64,000 bases of DNA from positions 107,975 to 171,974 of the forward strand of contig JBGCEO010000023.1 of assembly GCA_045106475.1 (NCBI GenBank), read 5' to 3'. The position numbers and the translations under genes were made by a program. Below, one piece after another: positions 9,170 to 18,307 of this stretch. The notes under the pieces were generated by a model. The model had not been told where the DNA came from, ran no database searches, and saw only the letters and a list, made by a program, of their open reading frames with translations. Numbering within the stretch: the stretch's first letter is position 1; every line of letters begins with the position of its first letter. Source of the stretch: Granulosicoccus sp045106475 (GTDB lineage: Bacteria > Pseudomonadota > Gammaproteobacteria > Granulosicoccales > Granulosicoccaceae).

Positions 9170-10366
9170 ATGAAATTTTCCTCACTGACCCAGCGCCTTG
9201 TTAATGAAAGTCCCAGTGAACGCCCGGCGATAGATCCCTGGGCGGTCCACAATATGGCTATTAACCGGCAAAATCAGGGTGAGAACATCACCCTGCTTAG
9301 TATTGGACAGGAGTCCGATGAGAGCACACCCGACGTAGTGGTATCGGCCGCTGTCGAGAGTCTGCTCGCAGGCAGACATCACTATGCTGACGTCAAGGGA
9401 GAGTTGGCCTTGAGAACTGCTGTTGCAAATTACCACAATCGTCTTACTGGCCAAGCCTACAATGCAGACGCCATTACCATTTTTACTGGTGCACAGAACG
9501 CTCTGTTCGCTCTAGCACAAGTTTTGTTGGATATCGGCGACGAGGTCATCCTCGTAGCCCCGTTTTATACAACCTATGAAGCGACCTTTGGAGCGCCAGG
9601 TCCCACGATTGTGACAGTAGAGGTTGAGGCTAGCGATGGATACCAGCTGGATGTGGAGAAACTACTGGCCGCGATTTCACCCAAAACGCAAGCCGTCGTG
9701 CTCAATGCACCCAACAATCCGCTGGGCAGCCGATACTCTCAAGATCAACTCGAACAAATAGTCAATGCATGTGTATCGCAGGGGATATGGCTAATTCTCG
9801 ATGCAGTTTATCTTGATATAGTGAACCCGGAATCGATAGCACTGCCGCACCACATCGAAGGTGCAAAAGATATTTTAATCACGGTTGGCAGTCTGTCTAA
9901 GTCGCACCGAATGACCGGGTGGAGAGTTGGCTGGGCAGTAGGTCCTCCTCCCCTTTCAACGCATTTGGCCAACCTGTCTGTGTGCATGCATTATGGATTG
10001 CCACCGTTCATTATGGATGCAGCCACAGTAGCCATCGAGCAATCCACGCAAACTCCGCTCCTAGTGCGTTCCGTCATGCAAGAGAGACGAAACCTTGCGG
10101 TAGGATCACTTCAAGATGTCGCACCGGCAAACTTGATCGACCCGGGCGAAGGCATGTTTGTGCTTCTGGATGTCGAACCCCTCGGTACCCTGGCTTACGA
10201 CTTCGCTGTAGCGCTTTTAGCCAACGAGAACGTGTCAGTGTTGCCCTGCGATGGCTTCGGGCCCGGTGGTCGTTATCTAGTGCGAATTGGACTGTGCATC
10301 GATGGTGAAGCACTGAGCGACGCATGTCAGCGTGTTAGCCAATTTATCCAGCTAAATTACGGATAG
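9170..10366 (+). CDS. PLP-dependent aminotransferase, arginine:pyruvate transaminase-like (AruH)
   Basis: A fold-type I aminotransferase of 398 residues. The PLP lysine is Lys244 in SLSKSHRMTGWRVGW, a form typical of AruH-like enzymes; NAPNNPLG (about 179-186) and the DAVY motif (about 211) are also present. A TTG codon 18 bp upstream could extend it, but the ATG at 9170 matches the family N terminus better. The gene is convergent to an amino-acid ABC importer whose parts resemble arginine/ornithine or histidine uptake systems, which supports a role in basic amino-acid catabolism. Substrate is inferred, not proven. A 15-bp AT-rich palindrome (10370-10384) lies just after the stop. Confidence 0.85.
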   Translation: MKFSSLTQRLVNESPSERPAIDPWAVHNMAINRQNQGENITLLSIGQESDESTPDVVVSAAVESLLAGRHHYADVKGELALRTAVANYHNRLTGQAYNADAITIFTGAQNALFALAQVLLDIGDEVILVAPFYTTYEATFGAPGPTIVTVEVEASDGYQLDVEKLLAAISPKTQAVVLNAPNNPLGSRYSQDQLEQIVNACVSQGIWLILDAVYLDIVNPESIALPHHIEGAKDILITVGSLSKSHRMTGWRVGWAVGPPPLSTHLANLSVCMHYGLPPFIMDAATVAIEQSTQTPLLVRSVMQERRNLAVGSLQDVAPANLIDPGEGMFVLLDVEPLGTLAYDFAVALLANENVSVLPCDGFGPGGRYLVRIGLCIDGEALSDACQRVSQFIQLNYG

Positions 10367-10434
10367 GCAAATTACTGAGTAATTGATAGAACCTGCGACA
10401 CAGACAATGAGCTTGCCCCGACTTATGAGCAGAG

Positions 10435-11124
10435 CTATACAGGTCTGGGAACACGACCTTCCAGCCAGCGAAAGAGCAGTACAATCATGGCTGTCAGTAC
10501 AATATAGATACCCGCTACAAACAAAAGTGGTTCATACACGCGATAGGTCTCTTGTCTGACTATCGTACCAACGCCGTACACATCGAACACAGTGATTGTT
10601 GCCGCAAGAGGCGTTGATTTAAGCGTGAGCACAAACTCTCCAGCTAGCGTAGGCAAAACATTTTGCAAAGCCCTGGGCAACCAGATTCTTCTTAGCAGTG
10701 TAAAACGCCCCATGCCGAATGCGCGTGCAGCCTCAAGCTCACCTTTAGGAACACTTTTAAAAGCACCCCTCATGACTTCGCCCTCGTAGCCTGCAACACT
10801 CAGTGAAAATGCGAGCACAGCATAGGGGAAAGCATCACGCAAAATGGGCCACAGGAAGGATTCCCTGATTTCAGGCATCAACGGAAATAAAGAACCCAAA
10901 CCATAGTAGAGCAGCCAGAGCTGTATGAGTAGAGGCGTTCCACGAATAACGGTACAAAAAGCACGCGCCGGAATCGCCAACCAGCGCGGCCCTGTTACCT
11001 GCACTAATCCGATGGGGATGGCGAGCAGCATGCCCAACACAATGGACATGCCCAGCAGTTGCAATGTGATAATGATGCCATCAATAAACTTTGGCAAATA
11101 CTCGGATACCCAGTACCACTGCAT
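10435..11124 (-). CDS. Amino-acid ABC transporter permease (HisM/AotM-like)
   Basis: A 229-residue inner-membrane permease of the polar amino-acid (HisM/GlnP) family. The EAA loop is visible as GELEAARAFGMGRFTLLRRIWLP, the site that docks the ATPase. The N-terminal LQLLGMSIVLGM segment is typical of the second permease in such systems. It starts 2 bp from the end of the partner permease gene and is last in the leftward importer operon (ATPase, binding protein, permease, permease). Basic amino-acid transport is the likely role, by analogy with aot/his systems and with the neighbouring aminotransferase. Confidence 0.9.
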   Translation of the reverse strand: MQWYWVSEYLPKFIDGIIITLQLLGMSIVLGMLLAIPIGLVQVTGPRWLAIPARAFCTVIRGTPLLIQLWLLYYGLGSLFPLMPEIRESFLWPILRDAFPYAVLAFSLSVAGYEGEVMRGAFKSVPKGELEAARAFGMGRFTLLRRIWLPRALQNVLPTLAGEFVLTLKSTPLAATITVFDVYGVGTIVRQETYRVYEPLLFVAGIYIVLTAMIVLLFRWLEGRVPRPV

Positions 11125-11126
11125 GA

Positions 11127-11849
11127 TTAGGTAAGTTCCGGTTGACCACGCCTGGAACGACGCTCAAGTACGCGAAAGATCTGGTTCGACACTAATGTTA
11201 CGCATAAATACAAAATGGCGGCTGCGAGAAAGAACATGAAATATGCCCGCGTAGCGCCTGATGCCTGCCTGGTGGCCAAAGCAAGTTCAGAGAAGCCAAC
11301 AACAGCCAGCAACGCTGTGTCCTTAGTCACAATCAACCAGAGATTAGACATTCCCGGCAATGCAAAAGGCAACATGGCTGGTACGGTAATACGTCTGAAT
11401 ATTTTCCAACGCGACATGCCAAAGGCAGTTGCAGCTTCGATCTGTCCTCTGGGTATAGCTAGCATCGCGCCGCGTATCACTTCTGTCGCGTAGGCGCCTT
11501 GAACAATCCCTAACACCACTATGCCAGCGACAAGACCGCTTATATCGATTGGGCGGTAGCCCAACAATTCAAGAATCTGGTTGATCGCACCCGTTCCGGC
11601 GTAATACAACAACAGAATTAGCACCAACTCGGGAACAGCCCGAATCAAGGTCGTATAAATTTCGAGCATCCAGCGAGTAAAAACCGAACCATTCAGCTTT
11701 CCCAACGCGCCACCCAGACCAATCACCAAACCCAAAGCATAAGCACCAATGGCAATTTGCAATGTGTTGGCCAAACCTCGTAACAAATTCCAACCCCAGC
11801 CACCGTCTGAGAACGACAAGTAATGGAAATTGGCAAACAAATCGCTCAT
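11127..11849 (-). CDS. Amino-acid ABC transporter permease (HisQ/AotQ-like)
   Basis: A 240-residue permease pairing with the gene downstream. The EAA loop reads GQIEAATAFGMSRWKIFRRITVP, and NTLQIAIGAYALGLVIG at the N terminus is typical of HisQ/ArtQ proteins. Five to six membrane segments are evident. It is separated from the binding-protein gene upstream by a 137-bp gap holding a strong hairpin (11874-11901), suggesting that it is expressed at a lower level than the binding protein. Family is firm; the exact substrate is inferred. Confidence 0.9.
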   Translation of the reverse strand: MSDLFANFHYLSFSDGGWGWNLLRGLANTLQIAIGAYALGLVIGLGGALGKLNGSVFTRWMLEIYTTLIRAVPELVLILLLYYAGTGAINQILELLGYRPIDISGLVAGIVVLGIVQGAYATEVIRGAMLAIPRGQIEAATAFGMSRWKIFRRITVPAMLPFALPGMSNLWLIVTKDTALLAVVGFSELALATRQASGATRAYFMFFLAAAILYLCVTLVSNQIFRVLERRSRRGQPELT

Positions 11850-11873
11850 CTTATGGCATCAATCTGTGTGCAA

Positions 11874-11901
11874 CAGCCGACCCTCGATCGAGGATCGGCT
11901 G
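11874..11901 (-). other. Intercistronic hairpin between binding-protein and permease genes
   Basis: CAGCCGA pairs with TCGGCTG, and the interior CCTCGATCGAGG is itself self-complementary, so the stem can extend almost to the centre. No run of T follows on the minus strand, so it is more likely an mRNA-stabilising or partial attenuating hairpin than a full terminator. In periplasmic-binding-protein operons such hairpins are known to raise the amount of binding protein relative to permeases. Confidence 0.55.
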
Positions 11902-11986
11902 CTGGAACAAAACAATCGCTTGGAAGAAAAGATTCCCACAGATGCATGATCGACTATGAATCGTTCAGTAGCTCGCTGTAAATCAA

Positions 11987-12757
11987 TCAATTACTACCGT
12001 AGATGTCAAAGTCAAAGTACTTGGACGATATTTCGTCGTAGGTGCCATCCTCTCGGATCTGCTTGATTGCGGCATTGAATTTTTCAACAAGATCCGAATC
12101 TTCTTTTCTTATTCCTGCACCGACACCCAAACCAAAAATAGCCTCGTTGGATAAGGTACCTTTAATCTCGAAATTTTCACCTTCAGAGCTGTTGAGAAAA
12201 TCGGAAAAAGCCAGTGAGTCGCCAACTACAGCGTCGACTCTGCCTGCTATCAAGTCTTGATTGTGTTCGTTGAAATCCTGATAAGTCTTGACACTATCTG
12301 CCATTGATTGATATGTGGCCTCAACATAATTCTGATGAGTGGTAGATACCTGTACACCAATTATCTTGCCTTTGATGCTCTCAGGCGAGCCGTCGATGTC
12401 CATCGACTTAGCAGCTACAATCGCAGCCGGTGTGTTGTAGTACTTGTCAGAAAAAGAAATTGTTTTTAATCGCTCTTCGGTAATCGACATTGATCCCACA
12501 ATGGCATCGATCTTCTTGGCCAGGAGTGCGGGTATGATGCCGTCCCAGGCAACGCCTACCCATTCACATTTCTCATTCATAGCTTCGCATAGAGCTTCCC
12601 CGATTTCGGTTTCCCAGCCAACAAACTTGCCAGAGGTATCGGCTTCATAGAAAGGCGGGTATGGCGCGGAATCAAGACCGAGACGAATATCTGCCGATGC
12701 CGGAACAACGGCAAATAAGCCAACACTTGCTGCGAAAGTTAACCATAGTTTTTTCAT
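11987..12757 (-). CDS. Amino-acid ABC transporter substrate-binding protein (HisJ/AotJ-like)
   Basis: A 256-residue periplasmic binding protein. The start at 12757 is preferred because a GGAG ribosome-binding site lies just upstream and it gives a clean signal peptide (MKKLWLTFAASVGLF, cleaved after ASA). The longer frame starting at 12859 would overlap the ATPase gene. Family-3 features include LGLDSAPYPPFYEAD at the mature N terminus, GWETEIGEALCEAMN and the MSITEERLKTISFSDKYY segment that contributes ligand contacts. It is the second gene of the leftward importer operon. Basic amino acids such as arginine, ornithine or histidine are the likely ligands. Confidence 0.92.
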   Translation of the reverse strand: MKKLWLTFAASVGLFAVVPASADIRLGLDSAPYPPFYEADTSGKFVGWETEIGEALCEAMNEKCEWVGVAWDGIIPALLAKKIDAIVGSMSITEERLKTISFSDKYYNTPAAIVAAKSMDIDGSPESIKGKIIGVQVSTTHQNYVEATYQSMADSVKTYQDFNEHNQDLIAGRVDAVVGDSLAFSDFLNSSEGENFEIKGTLSNEAIFGLGVGAGIRKEDSDLVEKFNAAIKQIREDGTYDEISSKYFDFDIYGSN

Positions 12758-12839
12758 CGTATAAATTCTCCAGATGGTATTTAAAATTTCTAAGACTAGA
12801 TGTAGTAGGAGTGCATTTAACCAATACACATTGGCAGCA

Positions 12840-13628
12840 CTAATGGATTGATGATACAAATGCGCGGCATCGTTCGCTGGCGGGCTCGTAGAAAACTTGC
12901 TGAGGTGTCCCTAGCTCCTCCACCAATCCTTGATGCAGAAAGATAACCTGACTTGACACGTCTCTGGCAAATTTCATTTCATGGGTGACGAGAACCATCG
13001 TTCGACCTTCCTTCGCAAGATCGTGAATCACTTTCAGCACTTCCCCGACCAATTCAGGATCAAGCGCGGACGTCGGCTCATCAAACAGCATCACACGTGG
13101 CTCTATCGCCAGGGCTCGGGCTATTGCGGCACGCTGCTGCTGTCCGCCCGACAGAAAAGCAGGATATTGGTCTCGCTTATCCCAAAGACCTACACGATTG
13201 AGATAGTGTTCCGCGCGCTCTCGGGTCTCTGCTTTGGATACACCGAGCACGTGTATTGGAACCTCCATGACATTCTGTATGACGGTCATGTGTGACCACA
13301 GGTTGAATCCCTGGAACACCATGCCCAATTTTGTTCTTAAGCGTTCAACCTGTTTTTTATCGGATGGGTATCGTTGACCACGCCGCGTAGCAAAAGCAAC
13401 TTGCTCGCCCCCGATGCGGATCTCTCCATCACTGGGTTGTTCGAGTAAATTGATACAGCGAAGGAACGTACTTTTTCCAGAACCGCTGGCACCAATTATC
13501 GAGAGTACATCACCTTCATTGGCAGTTAGTGACACGCCACGCAATACGTGTTCAGAACCAAATGTTTTGTGCAGATTTTCAACTGCCAGTGCCTCAACTG
13601 AAGAGCGGTGCAGTTCACTGGCACTCAT
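12840..13628 (-). CDS. Amino-acid ABC transporter ATP-binding protein (HisP/AotP-like)
   Basis: A 262-residue ATPase of the polar amino-acid importer family. Walker A is GASGSGKST, the signature is LSGGQQQR and Walker B is VMLFDEPTSALDPEL; the H-loop is LVTHEM. The ATG at 13628 is preferred; a GTG at 13655 would add nine residues and has no ribosome-binding site either. It is the first gene of the leftward importer operon. The 184-bp upstream gap contains a short perfect palindrome, ACGATTGAATCGT (13746-13758), and a GC-rich one, GAAGGGCCCCTTC (13717-13729); either could be a regulatory or termination element. Confidence 0.92.
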   Translation of the reverse strand: MSASELHRSSVEALAVENLHKTFGSEHVLRGVSLTANEGDVLSIIGASGSGKSTFLRCINLLEQPSDGEIRIGGEQVAFATRRGQRYPSDKKQVERLRTKLGMVFQGFNLWSHMTVIQNVMEVPIHVLGVSKAETRERAEHYLNRVGLWDKRDQYPAFLSGGQQQRAAIARALAIEPRVMLFDEPTSALDPELVGEVLKVIHDLAKEGRTMVLVTHEMKFARDVSSQVIFLHQGLVEELGTPQQVFYEPASERCRAFVSSIH

Positions 13629-13812
13629 GGGACCAGATACTCTGCGCGCAGACACATCGAGTAAGTGTCACCGTCGTTTGTTAAAGAATTTCTCATACCC
13701 ATCACGGGAGTGTAATGAAGGGCCCCTTCCAAGTAAATAATTCTTACGATTGAATCGTCAAATGATGTGAATTATATGCCTACCGGAGGCCGGGCTGGCA
13801 ATTCAATGGCAG

Positions 13813-14997
13813 CTACACCGAGCGCACAATTCCAGTTAAACGAGAGTCTGCAAATCCTGCCAACGAGTCACTTGAGTCAGCGATACCCAGACCCTGGGAC
13901 AAAACTGCGCGATACAGCGCCCTGTAATCCATTGTGTGAGCGGGGTCACCATCCACAAGTTCACTCAGATCCGGCATAGAACCGTATACCCCTCCCCGAA
14001 CCGCTCCCCCAAGCAATACATGAGGTGCAGCAGTGCCATGATCAGTCCCGGCGGATCGATTTTCAGCAGCACGTCGACCGAACTCTGAATAGCTCATCGT
14101 TAGTGTGTTGTTCCACTCACCCATACTTTTTAAGGCCTTGGTGAATGAGCCCAATCCATCCGCCAGAGTTGTCAGCAATCGGTCATGTCGACCCAGCTGC
14201 TGATCATGTGTATCGAAACCGTCGAGGCGAACCCTGTACACCGGGGTATCGATGCCTGCTGCTATGAACATGGCAACCTGCCTGAGCTGCTCACCAAACG
14301 ATCCTCCCTTGAATCGCGGAACTTCTGGCACACTCGCCATCTTTTCTGCCAGTAACGAAAGTGTCGCATTAAGTGTTTGTGTGCGGCTTTGCACAACTGC
14401 CAGAGCCGGGTGGTCGACGTTCCGGGCAGACGGTAGTCCAAAACTGGATTTTGGTAGCTGGTTTCCATTGGCAATCGACAACCAACGTCCTGAGCTACTG
14501 GCAAAAATTGACAAATCTCCAGCCAGACTAATGCCGTGAGGATCAATTACATTGCGCGCCAGTTGATGCTCGATTGCATGAGTCAGCCATCCCCTGTCGC
14601 CGCGTTTGCTAATACCGTCACCTGCCGTTTCCCACAAAGCGATTGATTGAAAATGGCTACGGTTAGGTTTTGGGTAACCCAAACCCTGGACCCAGGCAAG
14701 TTCACCAGCGTTCCATAGCGCCTGAAGTGGTTGAAGTGAGCTGTGCATGGCTTGCTCATTGTCGAGCTTAATCAATTGCGACTCGCGCAAGCCCAGCGTG
14801 GGACGCAAGCGATAATAGAAATCATTGGTAAAAGGCACCAGAGTATTCAAGCCGTCATTAGCGCCAGCGAGTTCCACCATCACCAAACGACGATGCGGCT
14901 GGATCCGGCTGCCGGCCAATGTAGCCTGGTTGACAAACCCTACTGGCGAAATCAAGGCTGCGATGGCAGCTTTCAAAAACTGTCTTTTCTTATCCAT
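13813..14997 (-). CDS. DUF1501 domain-containing exported protein
   Basis: A 394-residue protein of the DUF1501 family (alkaline-phosphatase-like superfamily fold in distant relatives). The N terminus, KKRQFLKAAIAALISP, resembles a twin-arginine signal in which the first Arg is Lys. Conserved parts include VELAGANDGLNTLVP near residue 40, DGFDTHDQQ and the SEFGRRAAEN and TDHGTAAP motifs. It lies 26 bp downstream of the DUF1800 gene; the two families are almost always paired in bacteria. The molecular role is unknown. Confidence 0.9.
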   Translation of the reverse strand: MDKKRQFLKAAIAALISPVGFVNQATLAGSRIQPHRRLVMVELAGANDGLNTLVPFTNDFYYRLRPTLGLRESQLIKLDNEQAMHSSLQPLQALWNAGELAWVQGLGYPKPNRSHFQSIALWETAGDGISKRGDRGWLTHAIEHQLARNVIDPHGISLAGDLSIFASSSGRWLSIANGNQLPKSSFGLPSARNVDHPALAVVQSRTQTLNATLSLLAEKMASVPEVPRFKGGSFGEQLRQVAMFIAAGIDTPVYRVRLDGFDTHDQQLGRHDRLLTTLADGLGSFTKALKSMGEWNNTLTMSYSEFGRRAAENRSAGTDHGTAAPHVLLGGAVRGGVYGSMPDLSELVDGDPAHTMDYRALYRAVLSQGLGIADSSDSLAGFADSRLTGIVRSV

Positions 14998-15023
14998 AGA
15001 TCCTCTACGTAGCGCTTAACCCA

Positions 15024-17588
15024 CTACTTCACTTGAAACAAAGGATGATTAACGATGATATCTAGCTGTGCAGCTGCGCTAGTGTTGTAGTCAAGCGATA
15101 AATCGTTTAACCCGCTCACCTTTATATCCGGCACCAGTAGTTTCTTAAGGTTCAGCTGTTTAGACATCAGTTGCTCCTGCAAGCTCTGTGCATTGCCAAC
15201 TTTAGGTACCGGTGCTGGCAGCATATGACGAGCAGCTTGTGGCGGAATATACTCGCTACCTAATACAATCAAACCGCCTTGATTTGTATAGGCTGTTTGG
15301 CTCATCGGAATCGAATTGCTTTTGATTCGAGCGCTAACCTTCTCCAGTCCAGTTAGAAACCGTTGTCCACGATTGCTTGATTTTAAGTGCTCAATCAGAT
15401 CTGGAATGCTGCGCCAAAGGGTTGCGATCAGTTCACGCTCTGCAACGCGGATAGAATTGATAGGACACGCTTTTCCAGTGCCAGCGTTCAGATCAGCGAT
15501 CTTTTTAGGTAGCCAGGCAAACGATATCGTTTTGGCGGCTGGAAAGTGCGGGTCGGTCCAGGCACACGGCGGCCACACCTCAAAACAATCTGGCCAGCAG
15601 TGATAGGAATTCAAACTCAACAGAGCTGGTTTATTGTCAGCAGGAAGCTTTAAACTGAACTGAAGCGCATGAAATAGAGAACCTGGAGTGGCGAGATGAT
15701 CCAGTGTGATATGGGTCGTTAGCATCTTGTTGCGCGGGTTTTCATTAACCCAGTTGATATGTGCCGCAGATGCACGCCACGCCGGCAGCTCATCACCGGA
15801 CCGATCTTTCACAGCGCTGTGATCAAAGGTCAACGTGCCTGCACAATGCAACTTCCAGGCATTAGAACTGACACGAGGGACACACTCGCTTTGCTGCCTG
15901 GCTCTGTTTCCAGGCAACCATAGCTCTCCGATTTGGATACCATCAATATAAAGATTTCGATCACCACCAGGACCTGCGGCATCGTTCAAATATCGAACTT
16001 CAATACGGGTACTTTGATTTACAACAGCCTCTGATACAGCTATAGGGATAAACTGCCAAGGGAGCTCGCTTTGATTGCTGATACGCCCATAAAGCTCAGT
16101 ATCATGTCCGCCGTTAAGAACTAGCACATCACTTTTCCAAATCAGATTCTGGTTTTCATACAAGGCGACTTCATAATGAGCTGGCCCTTGATAATCCTCT
16201 GCCGCCATTTTTATATGCAAGCCTGGCACCGCTGATTGCGACATTCCTTGCGACATTCCTTGCGACATCTCCTCAGAACCTACAGCGGATTCCAGTTCAC
16301 CCTGCATAGTGATGGATTGCGAACCACTGGTCGCAGCTACCGGAGTTGCCAATAGCGAATCAATCATTCGATAACGGTTCAGTAGTAACCCCGGTGTCAC
16401 AAACGCTGCCCCCTCCTTCCAGCCCGCGACGTTAGGCGGCGCAAATAGATCCATGCCGAGTTCAGCTTGCCACAGAGCCATTTTTGCCCAATGAGTTTTC
16501 GGGTATTCCAGAGAGCGGGCAGTACCTGCAATCAAATCAACTGGAGATTTAATAATTGATCCACGATGCTGCTGATGCCAGAAAGCATCACTTTCTAAAA
16601 CATCACGATACAGTTGGGCGATATCATAGTTACTATCGCGAAATCGTTTTGCTAAGCGGGACACCCATCTTTCATTTGCAGCGGTATCTGATACAAACGC
16701 CAACCAGAATCGGGACACTAGAAACCTTGCCGCTGCAGGCTGATTGAGCGCAAGTGTGATCAGCGCATTACCATCGTGATTACCAGTGACGCCAAACAGA
16801 GTCTTTTCGCCTCTATCCTGCGTCCAGGTCTTGAGCCGAAAGGCCAGGTTGTGTATGCGGCTCGTATCGTGGCCTGTCAGGCTTCTGGCAGCATTCCGAA
16901 TATCGCTCTCGGTGTAGTTTCCTTCTCCGAGCACAAACAACTCCAACAGTTCACGCCCAAGGTTTTCATTAGGTGCATCCTTATGGTTGGATCCAGCATC
17001 CAGGAACTCCAACAAAGCAGGGTCACGAATCATTGCCCTTAGCAGCGCTTCCCAGGAACCCATTCCCAGCTGTCGAAAGGTAATGTTTTGTCTAGCCACA
17101 GCTTGTGACTGCCTGTTGAGGTCGTAGTAGCTTGTCGCGAAGAGATCGTGCCAGAACAGCACCATTCTCTCTGTTTGCGGTGAGTCGGTCTCAAGCATAT
17201 TGAGCATCCACCACTGGCGAAGCTGCGATAGTTCAGTATCGCGTTCACTGTTAAAACGCGCGCGTTCATCATCGTCCATGTCCTGACGCGCATGAAAGTG
17301 AGGTACTGCCGAGTGAACCCAATCGGGCATTTTTACAGCAGGCTCAGTCTCGAACTCTGCCAAAATTCGATCGATAGCTTGCTGTCGCGTCTGATCCCTG
17401 AGCTTCACTACCTCACTGGCTGAAACTCCAATTCCCGTGCGCGCCAACAGATGCCGTGCATCTTCATCGGTCAATAACCGGGACAGCGCTGCGTTCTCTT
17501 GAGCCAAGGCAGAACTAATCGTCGTGCTCAGAACCAACGCACAGAACAACATACAGAGCATTCGACAGACTTTTTTTGCCTCTGCCAT
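15024..17588 (-). CDS. DUF1800 domain-containing exported protein with carbohydrate-binding-like insert
   Basis: An 854-residue secreted protein, much longer than the usual ~450-550. A signal peptide occupies about residues 8-30 (cleavage near ALA-QEN). The DUF1800 region spans about 35-420 (ARTGIGVSASEV, MVLFWHDLFATS, LGRELLELFVLGEGNYTESD, PPNVAGWKEG). About residues 440-450 is a short tandem MSQG repeat. Residues about 450-560 resemble the calcium-dependent xylan-binding (CBM36/60-type) fold, with GGDRNLYIDGIQI. About 580-854 is a further part of unclear fold. It is first of a two-gene leftward unit with the DUF1501 gene. The CBM assignment is by motif recognition and less certain than the DUF1800 call. 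Confidence 0.88.
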   Translation of the reverse strand: MAEAKKVCRMLCMLFCALVLSTTISSALAQENAALSRLLTDEDARHLLARTGIGVSASEVVKLRDQTRQQAIDRILAEFETEPAVKMPDWVHSAVPHFHARQDMDDDERARFNSERDTELSQLRQWWMLNMLETDSPQTERMVLFWHDLFATSYYDLNRQSQAVARQNITFRQLGMGSWEALLRAMIRDPALLEFLDAGSNHKDAPNENLGRELLELFVLGEGNYTESDIRNAARSLTGHDTSRIHNLAFRLKTWTQDRGEKTLFGVTGNHDGNALITLALNQPAAARFLVSRFWLAFVSDTAANERWVSRLAKRFRDSNYDIAQLYRDVLESDAFWHQQHRGSIIKSPVDLIAGTARSLEYPKTHWAKMALWQAELGMDLFAPPNVAGWKEGAAFVTPGLLLNRYRMIDSLLATPVAATSGSQSITMQGELESAVGSEEMSQGMSQGMSQSAVPGLHIKMAAEDYQGPAHYEVALYENQNLIWKSDVLVLNGGHDTELYGRISNQSELPWQFIPIAVSEAVVNQSTRIEVRYLNDAAGPGGDRNLYIDGIQIGELWLPGNRARQQSECVPRVSSNAWKLHCAGTLTFDHSAVKDRSGDELPAWRASAAHINWVNENPRNKMLTTHITLDHLATPGSLFHALQFSLKLPADNKPALLSLNSYHCWPDCFEVWPPCAWTDPHFPAAKTISFAWLPKKIADLNAGTGKACPINSIRVAERELIATLWRSIPDLIEHLKSSNRGQRFLTGLEKVSARIKSNSIPMSQTAYTNQGGLIVLGSEYIPPQAARHMLPAPVPKVGNAQSLQEQLMSKQLNLKKLLVPDIKVSGLNDLSLDYNTSAAAQLDIIVNHPLFQVK
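16244..16274 (-). repeat. 12-bp tandem repeat coding for MSQG
   Basis: The unit GCGACATTCCTT occurs twice in full and is followed by a partial copy, giving MSQGMSQGMSQ in the linker between the DUF1800 domain and the carbohydrate-binding-like insert. In-frame unit changes would alter linker length without disrupting the protein. Confidence 0.8.
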
Positions 17589-17732
17589 CTTCCGATTTCC
17601 TGCAGCTACCAGATGCTAAGCGTAACCCGATATTCACAGTCGAGCAGTCCAAATTGCTGCAATGACACGTAAAACAGTGTAATGCTAAGGTTTCTCAAGT
17701 AGCTAGTTCGCTATATCAAACAGGAGGCAACG

Positions 17733-18245
17733 GTGTCGAAGACATTACCGCATGTTAAAAAACAATCCTACGGTCGGTTATTGGGTGCGATGCTTGGCGC
17801 TCTTTTGGCCTTCGGCATGTCCGCTGCAAAAGCCGACACAAACGACTTTCAACCCAGTCCTGAGCTCAGTCCGGAACATGTTGTCAAAATAGTGATTGAG
17901 GCGCTAAGGAGCAACGACCCGACAAAGCAGGACAATGGAATCGCCACCGTTTTCGAATTTGCGTCCCCCGGTAATCGATCGAACACTGGTCCGCTTGAAC
18001 GCTTTACGCGCATGATCAAACTGGGCTTTCCCGACATGCTCAATCATAGCGCAGCGCGTTACGATCCCATGGAAATAACAGGCGATACTGCAGTACAGGC
18101 AGTCTGGCTTCTCACCCCATCAGGACAAGAGGTGGGATACGCTTTCCAGATGGGCAAGCAGCAAGGTGGAGAATACAACGATATGTGGATGACCGAGGCG
18201 GTTGTACCGCTAGGGCCGGGTTCTCAAAGTGGGACCCGAATCTAA
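17733..18245 (+). CDS. Exported hypothetical protein, DUF4864-like
   Basis: A 170-residue protein starting at GTG with a good GGAGG ribosome-binding site 7 bp upstream. A signal peptide is evident (hydrophobic stretch about 16-33, cleavage near AKA-DTN). The mature part has VVKIVIEALRSND followed by FEFASPGNR and a C-terminal beta-rich region, a pattern resembling DUF4864/NTF2-like small secreted proteins. No catalytic residues can be proposed. It is divergent from the DUF1800 gene and convergent with folD. Assignment to DUF4864 is tentative. Confidence 0.7.
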   Translation: MSKTLPHVKKQSYGRLLGAMLGALLAFGMSAAKADTNDFQPSPELSPEHVVKIVIEALRSNDPTKQDNGIATVFEFASPGNRSNTGPLERFTRMIKLGFPDMLNHSAARYDPMEITGDTAVQAVWLLTPSGQEVGYAFQMGKQQGGEYNDMWMTEAVVPLGPGSQSGTRI

Positions 18246-18254
18246 ATTCATCTA

Positions 18255-18290
18255 CCGATGAGCAAGCATATTCACGACCTTGCCCATCGG
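18255..18290. terminator. Probable bidirectional terminator hairpin
   Basis: CCGATG-A-GCAAG pairs with CTTGC-C-CATCGG: 11 base pairs with one A/C mismatch and a 12-base loop, placed exactly in the 62-bp gap between the convergent exported-protein gene and folD. The T-tract is poor on both sides, so efficiency is uncertain. Confidence 0.55.
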
Positions 18291-18307
18291 CCTTAACACT
18301 ATTCTTT

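Noticed and set aside
10370..10384. AATTACT-G-AGTAATT palindrome after the aminotransferase gene
   Set aside because: It is AT-only at the arms with a 1-base loop, so it is a poor terminator and too short to claim as an operator.
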